Origin: Eublepharis macularius
Lineage: Eukaryota > Chordata > Lepidosauria > Squamata > Eublepharidae
Assembly (NCBI RefSeq): GCF_028583425.1
Contig: NC_072801.1
Location: 65,425,766-65,489,765 of the forward strand
Length of the DNA stretch: 64,000 bases
Reading direction: 5' to 3'
In this document: in pieces, positions 46,227-55,728 of the stretch
How the letters are laid out: the number at the start of each line of letters is the position of its first letter
Numbering within the stretch: the stretch's first letter is position 1
The notes under the pieces: model-generated
What the model saw: the letters and a program-made list of their open reading frames with translations, nothing else
Database searches by the model: none
What the model was told of the DNA's origin: nothing
Position numbers and translations under genes: made by a program

Positions 46227-46285
46227 AATAATGACATACTTTGTAAACCACTCTGAGTGGGTGTTGTTGTTGTTATTACCCCATC

Positions 46286-47254
46286 TCTTCAAATAAATGT
46301 GGTTTTTTGAGTCCAAACTGAAATTTCGAGCAGGAAACAACAACTGCTTTATGGCAAAGCACTAGAAACTCTTAAAATGCAGCCGGTGGTTTTTGCCAAC
46401 AGGGAGGAAGAAGAAAGGCTACCAAGTTTATTCCTTTAAATTGAAACGGGTTCTAAATGCCAGGTGGCTGAGTGCCCGCCTGGGCCTCCAGTTCCTGGGT
46501 GGCCACAGACAGATACTCCACTGGAAGCAGAGAGGCGGCATTCCTGCCGTCGGAACAAACAAGCGAGCAGTGGGTGCACTCTGCAGCCACAAAACCCCTG
46601 CCTTGTTAGGCCGCTCATCATTTCCATCCAGTTCTGCGGTAGGTAATCAGGAGGCCTCTTGCCTATATAGTCGAAGGAATGCTAACGGGGAAGCTGGTGA
46701 CCGTGAAATCCTCCGAGAACAGTAGCAGCTATGCAGGGGTGGGGGTGTGTGGGGACAGCAGGGCAGGAGATGGTGGTCCTAGCTGGAGCCTTAAATCAGC
46801 CACCTTTGCCTTATTCCATTCCAACTCCTTCATTTTTTAAAAATTCTACCAATAAATCGGCATTCACACAGGGATGCAGGGCAATGAGGCTACGGATACA
46901 AACTAGAGACGTGCAAAATGTCTTTTGTGGTTGACGAAGGAAACGTCAATTGCTGGGAAGTGAATGAATGGAGTGAGTTTTACTGTATATATATACAGTG
47001 CAAAAATACAGTATATATACACTGTGCAAAAATCATATATATATATATGATTTTATCTTTTATATATTTATGCATTTTAAGTATTTAAAAACTGCTCTTT
47101 TTATCTGTACTTAACTTGGCTGCTCTTGCAACTGTAATAAACCTTTGACTGATTGGTTTTTTTGTGGTTTGTGAGCTACTCCTGTGTGCTTAGAACTTGA
47201 CTGAAGGCACGTGTCTCTAAATCTACATGCATTTGTATTTCCCACCAAAGTGAT
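46286..47254. other. HSD3B7: HSD3B7 intron 2 with AT palindromes
   Basis: No exon was recognised. At 46982-47051 there are consecutive AT-rich palindromes: a perfect 18-bp one at 46982-46999, an imperfect one near 47009-47026, and a perfect 20-bp one at 47032-47051. Confidence 0.6.
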
Positions 47255-47435
47255 TAAGAACATCGTTCACCTCCCCTCTACTTTATCTTCACAACAACCC
47301 TGTGAAGTTGGTTAGGCTGAGTGTGTGTGACTAGCCCAAGGCTGCCCAGCGAGCTTCCCTGGCAGAGCGGGGATTTGAACCTGGGTCTCCCAGATCTTAG
47401 TCGGACACACTATCCAGTACGCCACTGCAACTCTA
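47255..47435 (-). mobile_element. tRNA-derived Sauria SINE
   Basis: Reversed body AACAACCCTGTGAAGTTGGTT, B box GGGATTTGAACCTGGG, and TCTCCCAGATCTTAGTCGG. The 3' tail is missing or worn. Confidence 0.85.
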
Positions 47436-47837
47436 GTCTGCTCTCAAGAGATGCAGGAGAGCATTAGCTTGAGATGGTATGTGGGGTTCAGATGCAAGAC
47501 TCAGCGGGGAAGGATGGCCCTAAACCACCCTGAGTGATAGATATTAGTAAGACGAGAAGTACCAGCGCGGAGCCTACCTTAAAGTCGCTTAAAGCCAACC
47601 TAGAAAGGCGATGTGTGTTTGGTCAGGGATACCCCTCTTTACAATCTTGGCAATAAGAAGAAGGCTGAACCTTGGATCAAATGTATAGAAAAGTCCAAAC
47701 ATACACACACACACCGTGCAAAAAGCCACTTCTTTCTATAGTGAGCAGCGATGGGGTTTTTAAAACTGTGTCCTTTGTTCAGTCTTTTGGCTCTCAGGCC
47801 AGATGTCAAGAGAAGGGAGGACGAGGGCTTGGAGGTG

Positions 47838-48010
47838 CTTCAGGGGGGTAGCAGCCATGTTGGTTTGCAGTAGATGGAAAGATCTGAGACCAGCAAGATT
47901 TCCATGGTATAAACTTCCAAGACTCAAAGCTCATTCTGAAAAAGGAAGTTTGACTCTTGAAAGTTTGTACCCTGGAAATCTTGCTCGTCTTTAAGGGGCT
48001 ACAGAACTCT
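47838..48010. mobile_element. Hammerhead-type repeat (family 2), inverted dimer
   Basis: The left arm is antisense (ATCTGAGACCAGCAAGATTTCC ... AAACTTCCAAGACTCAAAGCTC). The right arm is sense (CTGAAAAAGGAAGTTTGACTCTTGAAAG ... GGAAATCTTGCTCGTCTTTAAG, in pieces). The core CUGAAGA is changed to CTGAAAA, so a ribozyme here would be dead. Confidence 0.6.
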
Positions 48011-49341
48011 AATCTTGCTCTTGGGTTTGGATGTGGCTATCCATGGGCAAGCGAAAGGCATACTGCACATGCACAGAGAGGAGAGTAGCACAAAAACAGA
48101 TTGCTCAGATTTCCTGCCTGTTGTTGATAGAAAGACAGGCAAGAAAACACTGTGGAACAGGGTCAGCCATAATGAGCATAGGCGGTAAGGAGCCAACTCA
48201 AAACAGGATTGGCTCCCAAACCCTCTTTCAACTCGGTTGGATAGTCCTTGAAGATTTTCCTGTTTACCTTACAGAGACTTACAGAGAGGCTAGAGAATGC
48301 TGCCTTCCAAAAAAATTCTTTTTTTTTTTTAAAAAAACCCTCTGAACTTCAGAGAAGCTGTGGCGGGAGGGGATTTCCCATAGAGCTCCAAGGTTCCCTG
48401 TGGCTATTGGCCTATTTTCAACTCAAGAAGCAAAAATGAGAGAATGAGATACTGGAAGGAGATAGGTTTATTCTTCAAAAGCTTGGCAAGGGGTACAGAA
48501 GTAGAAGGGGAAGGACGCAGCAGATCGTGGGACCACAGTTCCCCAACCCTATTCTAACAGTCTCTCTACACTATGTTGCGGATTACCTGGGTAAAATTCT
48601 CAAGCACAGAATTTTATGTGTGGTCCTCAATTCACGTGCAGGCTGTTCTTTCTCGGGTGAATGCCACATTCAGGAGAGTTCCCTTTGTGTGATTGTATCT
48701 TCAAATAAGTCTAGCTTTGTTTCCGCTGGGAGGTTCCCTTGACTCACCAGTTTGCATTTCTTTAAGGTGTGAGAAACTGTCAAGATCTGCATCTCAATAA
48801 ATGGATGTGGGAGGTGGGGGAAACTGAGATACTTTTAGCAGTTGAGGAGGCACTGCTACACATAAAGGGCAAGACAAGCTCTAAGCATGTGCAGAGTGCC
48901 TCCGACTCCATCTGGGTCCCTACACCACCTCCTCCTACAGAAACGAAGCACTTGTTTTTATCATTAAATGGTCCATCTAGTTCTTGGAAAGGATTACCAT
49001 CGAGCTCTCGGAAGAAATCTTTCAGCAGTTGGTGTGCAAAGCATCCCAGCTGGCTTCCTCTTCCTTGCCCTTCTGCAAGCTCCAGCTTCCTGACAGTCAT
49101 ATTTTCCCTCCCAGATACCTCTCGATCAGTGGCTTCTATCTCCCCCCTCCACAAAAAACTTGTTTTCATTTAATTTTCCACAGAATAAACTGAACACCCA
49201 ATGAGTGTTCCTTAGCCTGGCAAGAGCAGACTTCAATTTTTTTTCCCTTAGAAAATATGTCTTTTTGGAGCATTCGAAAGGAAAAAAAACATTACATTTG
49301 CTGGACTTTCCTTTAAAGCAGAGAGGAAAAGCACGAGCAGC
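48011..49341. other. HSD3B7: HSD3B7 intron 2, nothing recognised
   Basis: There is an A/T run at 48309-48337. The overlapping plus (134 aa) and minus (129 aa) frames at 48769-49173 have no known motif and are not called. Confidence 0.5.
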
Positions 49342-49535
49342 TGTCAAGTTGCAATTAACTCATTGCAACCCTTTCCACGGTTTGTTCCAGGCATAAGATG
49401 AGCAGAGGTGGTTTGCCACTGCCTGTCTCTGCAGAGCAACCCTGGACTTTGGTCTCCCATCCAAGTACTAAACATGGCTGACCCTGCTTAGCTCCCAGAC
49501 AGGTCCAACTTGGGCCAAACTGGGCTAATAAGGCG
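49342..49535 (-). mobile_element. 5S-related SINE, diverged
   Basis: Reversed: GAGGTGGTTTGCCACTGCCTG, GGTCTCCCATCCAAGTACTAA, GACCCTGCTTAGCTCCCAGAC. It keeps 5S boxes with changes, and differs from the other copies in its tail. Confidence 0.7.
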
Positions 49536-49734
49536 GCTCACTAGCAGAAACACAATGATCAACCTGTGCTTGGACTTTATCACTGCAAGCTGGAGGAGAG
49601 GGGGTGGGGGGAGTCATGCAATTTTCCATACAAGATAAAATTCCTTGCACATAGAAAAACTCTCAGTGGTAGACCATGGTATAGCCTTCTCTCCAAGAGG
49701 CCAATTTTCTATACGCTAATCATTCACCTGGATA

Positions 49735-50065
49735 ACTCAGGTGAGCCTGATCTCATCAAATCTCAGAAGCTAAGCAGGGTCAGCCTTGGTTAGTAATTGA
49801 ATGGGAGACCTCCAGTGAAGACTAGGGCTGCAGAGGTAGGCAATGGCAAACCGTCTCTGTTAGTCCCACCAGGGGTCACCATAAGTCAGCTATGACTTGA
49901 GGGCATCACACACACACACAAGCAGGGCTGGCCTTGGTTAGTAATTGGATGGGAGACTTCCAACGAAGACTAGGGTTGCAGAGTCAGGCAATGGCAGATC
50001 ACCTCTGTCTTGCCATGAAAACCCCACCAGGGGTCACCATAAATCAACTATGACTTAAGGGCAGG
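49735..50065 (+). mobile_element. Two 5S-derived SINEs in tandem
   Basis: Unit 1 (49735-49905) has CTCAGAAGCTAAGCAGGGTC and ends CAGCTATGACTTGAGGGC. After a short CA tract, unit 2 (49921-50064) starts within box A (AGCAGGGCTGGCC) and ends CAACTATGACTTAAGGGC. Unit 2 lacks the first part of the 5S region. Confidence 0.88.
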
Positions 50066-50549
50066 ATTTCCTTTTCAGTCATGCATTTTTTAAAAAAAAA
50101 ATTAAAAATAGGAGTACTCATGAGCCTACCCCCTGCAGTCTGAAATCACACAGTCTAGAAATTGAGAGTGCAGAATTCCGAGCCCCACCTGGAGACTGAA
50201 TCATCTCACGTGTTCAGAACCAGCCCCCTTACGCTGCTCAACCCTCTGCTCAATTAGAATGCCTACCCACACTGAGCTTGAAGGTCAGGTTAGGGGATTT
50301 GTTCCTTGGGATTCAGCATCACTCCCCCTCCCCAACTCCACTCACAGGGAAGCACCCACATGTTAGCGAATGCTCAACTGATACCAGAGAGAAAGTGCCA
50401 CTGAGTATATACAGAGTGCTTTCCCCCCACATGCATATAATCATAACCACAAATCAGGGCAGGCGATGATGCAGAGCTAGGCAAGAAACCCTGCACCCTC
50501 TTGCACGAGAGACGTAAGTACTTCCTGTGGAGCACGGCCTGAGTAAGCC
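50066..50549. other. HSD3B7: HSD3B7 intron 2, nothing recognised
   Basis: Contains an A run near 50083-50102. No exon or repeat was supported. Confidence 0.45.
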
Positions 50550-50736
50550 TCCTAGGTTGCCAACTCCAGTGTTAGAAATTCCTAGAGAGATTTGATGGCA
50601 GTGCTTCAGGAGGAAAGGGAGCTCAGCAGGGATAGGATTATCCCTGCTGTCTCCTCCAGAGGCCTGGATCTCTGTAGCCTGGAGAGCAACTGAGAATGCA
50701 GAATTCCAAGCCCCACCTGGAGGCCGACAACCCTAT
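50550..50736. mobile_element. MITE-like repeat with GTTGCCA ends, damaged copy
   Basis: GGTTGCCAACTCCAGTG at the left, and ACCTGGAGGCCGACAACCC at the right. The middle is rearranged compared with the other copies. It reaches to within 75 bp of the exon 2 donor. Confidence 0.5.
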
Positions 50737-50809
50737 TTGCTCTGCAAGCACCTTCCTGTACGTTTTGCGGTCTTGGACCAAACGGCCTTTGGACTCCCCC
50801 AATTCCTAC

Positions 50810-50959
50810 CGTGTACGTTGACCTCTCTTATTTTGGCGGGTGGGAATCGACCCCAAACGTCCACCAGGCTGGCCGCATGGATCACCACGTGGGTTCCTTT
50901 CACCGCAGCCTCCACTTCTTGCAAGTTGCCGATGTTTCCCTTGATCAGAATCACTTTGT
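50810..50959 (-). CDS. HSD3B7: HSD3B7 coding exon 2
   Basis: 150 nt. The acceptor is CTCTCCTCACAG|AC at 50960/50959. The split codon G|AC gives Asp53, then Lys-Val-Ile-Leu-Ile. Recognisable blocks are GTHVVIHAASLVDVWGR and EVNVHG, the Rossmann-fold strand 4 region that lines the cofactor and the conserved NVxG motif of 3-beta-HSDs. The donor is CACG|GTAGGAATT at 50810/50809, a usable but not ideal site. The exon leaves phase 1, which fits the GC start of exon 3. A copy of the GTTGCCAAC-type repeat ends only about 75 bp past the donor. Confidence 0.95.
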
Positions 50960-51105
50960 CTGTGAGGAGAGTTTTAAAAAGGAAAAACAGAAGAAGGTTG
51001 GACTTGATATCTAGGAGGGGAGGGGAATCTACGTTAGGAAGCAAGCTGAGGAAGAGGGACTCCTGCACAATCTCATCATCACCTACGGATTAGAGGGCTT
51101 GGAGT

Positions 51106-51260
51106 CCAGTGGCACCTTAGAGACCAACCAGATTTCCAGAGTATAACTTTTCAAGAGTCTCTGAAGAAGGGAGCGTCGACTCCTAAAAGCTCACACCCTG
51201 AAAATCTTGTTGGTCTCTAAGGTGCCACTGGACTCCAAGCCTGTTGTTCTGTAGCAGAAC
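51106..51260. mobile_element. Hammerhead-type repeat (family 2), inverted dimer
   Basis: The antisense arm is GAGTCCAGTGGCACCTTAGAG ... TATAACTTTTCAAGAGTC. The sense arm is CTGAAGAAGGGAGC ... AAAGCTCACACCCTGAAAATC ... GTGCCACTGGACTCC. The core at 51161-51167 is CTGAAGA. The stem GGAG/CTCC is intact, but the following GAAA reads AAAA, a change expected to abolish activity. Confidence 0.68.
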
Positions 51261-52650
51261 AACACAGCTACCCACCTGAAACTTTAGTTAGGCTTGTAAC
51301 CTTGTACACACTGATAACACCAAATGCTCATCGCTACTCTGGTTCCTAGTCCCATTCCACCACTGCCACAGGAAAAACAAGTTGGTGAGAATGAGAATTG
51401 CTTTCAGCCCTGATTCCTTCAACAGGGGACAGAAGGGCAAAAAAAAAGTCTTTAAAGTATCAAAGACCTCTGCAGATCTTTGCATTCTGAGCTTATTCAT
51501 GTATGGGCAGAGCTTAGAGTGCATGAAGGACAACTGGAAAATTGTAGGCAAGAGAGACAGTAAAGGCACCTTCCTATGGCTGCCCCCCATGCGTTTAGCG
51601 CATCAGAGGTGCACTCTGGGATCTGGAAAAGCTGAGGCTCTCCTGCAGTTTCCTTCCCCGCAAGCTTCTGTCTTGAATTTTGTCCCCTTGTAAGACCTTG
51701 TCTCCTGCAAAACCACCATTCTCTCTGCCTCTCTGGGCTGGTGGTGCAACAGATGCTTCTCTCAATATCTTGCATCATTCCAGCGGATTTGAGCAATCGT
51801 ATTTACAATATTTCAATGCAGAGACTCTGAATTGCCTGCATTCTTTGGGGAAGGAACGAAAACCAAGAAAACCAAGTACCATCTTATGTAACTGAAGCGT
51901 TCCTTCTCGAAATAGCACAGCCCTTTTTACCCACACAAGTATTTCCCCATGATATTATAAAGCCAAGTATGGCTTCCCTACCCAGTTTCTACAGACAGCC
52001 CTGGGGATGGGATGGGAACAGAAGGACTTGCCACAGCGGCCTCTGCTCCCAGTCTCGGTCTCAGTCATACACACACACCCTCTACCTCTCCAAATACCTA
52101 GAAAGGCCAACCTATTCCAGACAGGTTTACTGTTTGGATGCTAGATCTGCTCCTGATGGAACCTACTTTAAAAGTCTCTTTTCTAGACAGTGATGGGCGA
52201 AAGAACACGTTTCAGTAGACAATGAAAGCTACTGGGATAAAGAAGCCCTGTCCCCCCATAAGTCACTCCCTATTTGAGCTGTGGTGGTGGTGTATGTTTG
52301 CCACCCACTAGACCATACTACCTGTTTTGCTCCTGCTGATTCTTTATTCAGTACATTATCTAAAATGAATCTCTAGTTTTTAAAATATAATGGCTACCAC
52401 ATTTTTCTACTGTGTTTTGCCTTAACGAGAGAACTTTGTGTTCTGGTTCGTGCTGGGAAGACATCCAATTCACTGCTGGTATTAAATTCTCAAAGGCTGA
52501 GTAGCTAGTTCAAGGGTGGGTTGCTTCTCTTTTCTGCGTTTCACACCCAGCACCTCAAATTCAAGTCTGAAACATACCCTTTATTCCATTTCAAACAGAC
52601 ATGCCCTGAAACGGCTTCCCCCGCCTCCCTTTTTGCACTGAACATCTATT
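51261..52650. other. HSD3B7: HSD3B7 intron 1 (leftmost part lies past exon 2), nothing recognised
   Basis: Intronic, between exon 2 and the ATG exon. No exon or named repeat. Confidence 0.5.
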
Positions 52651-52855
52651 AGGGTTGCCAATTCCTGGCAGAAAAAATTCCTGGAAATTTGGGGGTGGAG
52701 ACTAGGGATGGTGGGGTTTGGTGATGAACCTCAGTAGAGGGGTGATTTTAGTCATTCTCCAAACCTGCCATTTTCTCTAGTGGAAATGATCCATGTAGCC
52801 TGGAGATAAACTGGAATTCTGGGAGCACTCCAGGTTACATCTGGAGTTTGGCAAC
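52651..52855. mobile_element. MITE-like repeat with GTTGCCA ends, copy 3
   Basis: Left GGGTTGCCAATTCCTGG, right TCTGGAGTTTGGCAACC. Inner blocks are CCTGCCATTTTCTCTAGTGG and CTGGAATTCTGGGAG. Confidence 0.62.
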
Positions 52856-53500
52856 CAACCAAATGCAGAGCGCTGGAGAACTCAGAAGTCTGTTCACTTA
52901 CTTTGTGTTATTTTGGGTGAGGCAGCAGGGCAATTCTTGGCTATAGGCCTCCTTTGAGTCTCTCCAGCTGACTGCGGAGCTCAATGAACTTTTCAATTTC
53001 CTCCAAGGCAAGGAAAGCCAGGGGGGCTGCTGTTCTTACTAGTGCCTCAGGAAATCCCCCCCCCCCTTCCCCAAAATCCAAAGAAGAAATCTCTCAATTG
53101 TCATGTTCCCTTTAACACCCTTGTTGCCCACACAGGAAACCCCTCGTCACCTTCTCAGGAAATCCTGTGGTGACTGTGTCTGGTGTGAAACACCTGCTGG
53201 GAAGGAACTGCGACTATATCCGTTGCCCTTCCTGTCTTTGCTAGCCACTGTGGCCAGGGACATGGGCTCCATGCCCCCACCCCCAATACCTGGCCAAGCT
53301 GCCCTCTCCTCCTCCCGCTTCTTTTCCAGGCAAGTTGTCACTAGTCAGCCCTTTTAATTAAATCTAAAGCTGGAAACAGGTTTTTAAATCTGGCTCGGTG
53401 GAAACTGGATGCTTTGGAACTTCAGTCAGCTGAGTGAGAAACGGGTTCTCTTTTTTCCACAGACATCTTTTAGCACCTTGTCACTGGTTATTTTTAAAAT
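52856..53500. other. HSD3B7: HSD3B7 intron 1, nothing recognised
   Basis: A C run lies near 53057-53067. No exon or named repeat. Confidence 0.45.
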
Positions 53501-53880
53501 ATTATTTATCATCATCATCATATGTTACAGTTCACCAGATGTCTGGGCTGGAATTTTTGGTCCCTCATGTTCCAAATAGCGCGGCTGTTTGCAACTGTCC
53601 AGTTGTTATTCCGGTCTATGCCGATATCGCCTAGATGTTCCGTTAATCCTTTTGGAATTGCCTCTAGCGCTCCTCTCGCTACTGGAATGACCGTTGCATG
53701 TTTCTCCCAGAGATGCTGAACTTCAGATCTTCCATCTTGATATCTGGTATCTCGATGTCATTGTTGTTGCATCACATTGGTGCCTACTCTTCTTTGGGGA
53801 AATGCCAGAACAGCTTCAACGTGGCGCTTAGTCCTCACCTGTCCTGGCAGTGCCCCAGTTGAGAAGTGTTTTTGCACCAG
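53501..53880 (-). mobile_element. R4/Dong-like LINE fragment
   Basis: The minus-strand reading gives HATVIPVARGALEAIPKGLT followed by EHLGDIGID, which matches the near C-terminal motif VxPVVIGALGxIPKxL..HL.DIGI of R4/Dong-type reverse transcriptases as I recall it. Stops and shifts occur on both sides. Edges are approximate. Confidence 0.55.
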
Positions 53881-53969
53881 CAGTGGGGCAGGAAACTTAA
53901 AATTATTCTCTAGCCCCTGGATTACAGGCCTTCGCTATGCTGATATGCTGTTGATATTTTGCTTTACGC

Positions 53970-54040
53970 AGACAGCCAGCATGGCGTAGTGGTTAGAGTG
54001 TCAGGCTACGATCCGGGAGACCCTGGTTTGACTCTTTAGA
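53970..54040 (+). mobile_element. tRNA-like head of a Sauria SINE
   Basis: AGCCAGCATGGCGTAGTGGTT (box A) and CCCTGGTTTGACTC (box B) only; the body is absent. Confidence 0.75.
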
Positions 54041-54132
54041 GAACACGCTGAGCCCACATGTAATGTTTGAATTAAGGGTACAGTAGCTACTGGTGATTGC
54101 TGTACTGCTGAATTCTGGAAAGAGTAAGGATG

Positions 54133-54348
54133 TTGTAGTTATAGTGTTGGACTAGGATCTGGGATAGCTAGGACTGAATCCCCACTCTGCTGTGGAAGCG
54201 CGCTGGGTGACCCTGGGCCACCCACACATGCTCAGCCTACCCCACCTCGCAGGATTGTTTTGAGGACTAAAGGGAGGCGAGGAGAAAAGTGTGAGCTGCT
54301 CTAGTTCCCCAGTGGGGGGAAAAGGGAATAAATGAAGTAAAATCAATT
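54133..54348 (+). mobile_element. tRNA-derived Sauria SINE
   Basis: GTGTTGGACTAGGATCTGGG, the body GCTGGGTGACCCTGGGCCAC, and the tail AAAAGGGAATAAATGAAGTAA. Confidence 0.85.
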
Positions 54349-54671
54349 CTATAATAGTAAGTGAGCTGCATGTCCGTCCATCTGTCCATGAGTGGCATAA
54401 CTCATCAGGAAATGAAGCTACGAGTCTCATAATTGGTCACCAGGAGGAGGAGGAGCGCTGCAACGCCAAGGATGATGGGAACCAGAAAATCCTGGTCCAG
54501 ATTAGCTCCAGAACATCCCTCTGCTATTTGCAATGGAAGCAAAGGTTTACTCACAAGAAGCCAGGAAGGTGGAAGCAGCAGAGACAGGGAAGGTGGAAAA
54601 CATCCCCTCTGTTAAAAAACAACAGGAGCAGGGAGGATAACTTCCCCGACCTATCAGAGCCTCAGGATTTT

Positions 54672-54800
54672 AGTCCAGTGGCACCTTAGAGACCAATAAG
54701 ATTTTCAGAGTGTAAGATCTTGAGAGTCAGCGCTTCCTGAGATTTTCACTCTGAAAATCTAGTTGGTCTCTAAGGGGTAACTGGATTAAAATCCTGCTGT
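54672..54800. mobile_element. Hammerhead-type repeat (family 2), inverted dimer
   Basis: The antisense arm is GTCCAGTGGCACCTTAGAGAC to AGATCTTGAGAGTCAGCGC, and the sense arm is CACTCTGAAAATCTAGTTGG to CTCTAAGGGGTAACTGG. The CUGAAGA core is lost at the turn. Confidence 0.6.
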
Positions 54801-54836
54801 TCTACTGCAGACCACCACGGTTACCCACTTAACCAT

Positions 54837-55055
54837 CAGAGCCCGGGTAGTATAGTAGTTAGAATGTCAGACTGGGATTTAGGAGACCCAGGTTCGAATC
54901 CCCTCTCTCCCATTGAAAGTTGTTGGGTGACCTTTGGTCAGTCACACAGGCTCAGCCAGACCTACCTCACAGGGTCTCTGTGAGGATAAGTGAGAGACAG
55001 GAGAATGATGTATTGCTGCTTTTGGTCCCTGTGGGAGTGAAAGGCAGGGGTAAGA
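54837..55055 (+). mobile_element. tRNA-derived Sauria SINE
   Basis: Box A GGGTAGTATAGTAGTTAGAA, box B CCAGGTTCGAATCCC, body TTGGGTGACCTTTGGTCAGTC, and a GGTCTCTGTGAGGATAAGTG block. Confidence 0.88.
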
Positions 55056-55534
55056 TATTTTTTATAAATCTAATTTTGTCAACAATTTGCCAGAAAAGGA
55101 GGCTCACTCTTGTTGATTTATCAAATATTACTGCAACTCTTTGGAAGGAGGCAAACTGCAAACTGCTGATTCAGTATCTGAATTACCATTAAACATTGTA
55201 AGCGCAGGCTTATTACCATCAAACACTGTAAAACACAGGGAGCTGTGGGCTTGGTGAGTGGAGGGAGCCCATAGTAAATAAATAAGAGAGCAAATGTGCT
55301 TCTCTCTCTGTGTTGTCAGGAACAAAAGCAAAGGAAAACCATTTTGCATGTGTCTCCTCTGCATAAGCTTTGAGAATGGCTGAGCTGATTCCCCTGCCCC
55401 CTCACCTCCACCCCATAATAAACTTGCTTTTCACAGCCACACACACACAACTTGAGTGCATTGAGAGCAACTGGGGCATGCTAAGGATGCTCCGGCCTTC
55501 AGCCAGATTTATTCCCCAAGAATGCAACCTTTGT
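55056..55534. other. HSD3B7: HSD3B7 intron 1, nothing recognised
   Basis: No exon or repeat was supported. Confidence 0.45.
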
Positions 55535-55728
55535 TTAAATAAATATACTCCTCTTTTCTTCCCAGCATCGTTCTTGCCTCCTCCACTTTACTGTTACAAC
55601 CCGCCACCCCCAAAGGAGGTTAGGCCAAAGTAACCTGACTGGCCCGAGTTCATCCAATAAGCTTTCATGGCAGAATGCAGAACTGATTCCACGTCTCCTA
55701 GCCTGACACTCTAACCGCTACAACATGC
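55535..55728 (-). mobile_element. tRNA-derived Sauria SINE, diverged
   Basis: Reversed: AAATAAATATACTCCTC (tail), GGAGGTTAGGCCAAAGTAAC, and CTGACACTCTAACCGCTACAAC (head). Confidence 0.72.

Larger units (their letters stand above)
45826..46285 (+). mobile_element. tRNA-derived Sauria SINE split by a Penelope-like insertion
   Basis: The first part, 45826-45991, is CATTTGGTGTAGTGGTTAAG to AATAATGACATA. It resumes at 46227 with the same 12 bases and continues CTTTGTAAACCACTCTGAGTG to a GTT tract. Removing one 12-mer and the insert restores a normal SINE (compare 28006). Confidence 0.9.

Noticed and set aside
48769..49173. Paired frames of 134 aa (plus) and 129 aa (minus)
   Set aside because: Neither shows a known domain, both lie inside an HSD3B7 intron, and no supporting splice sites were identified.
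49735..49905. 5S rRNA-like sequence
   Set aside because: Only the internal promoter region resembles 5S rRNA. The body and tail match the dispersed SINE, so it is not a 5S gene.
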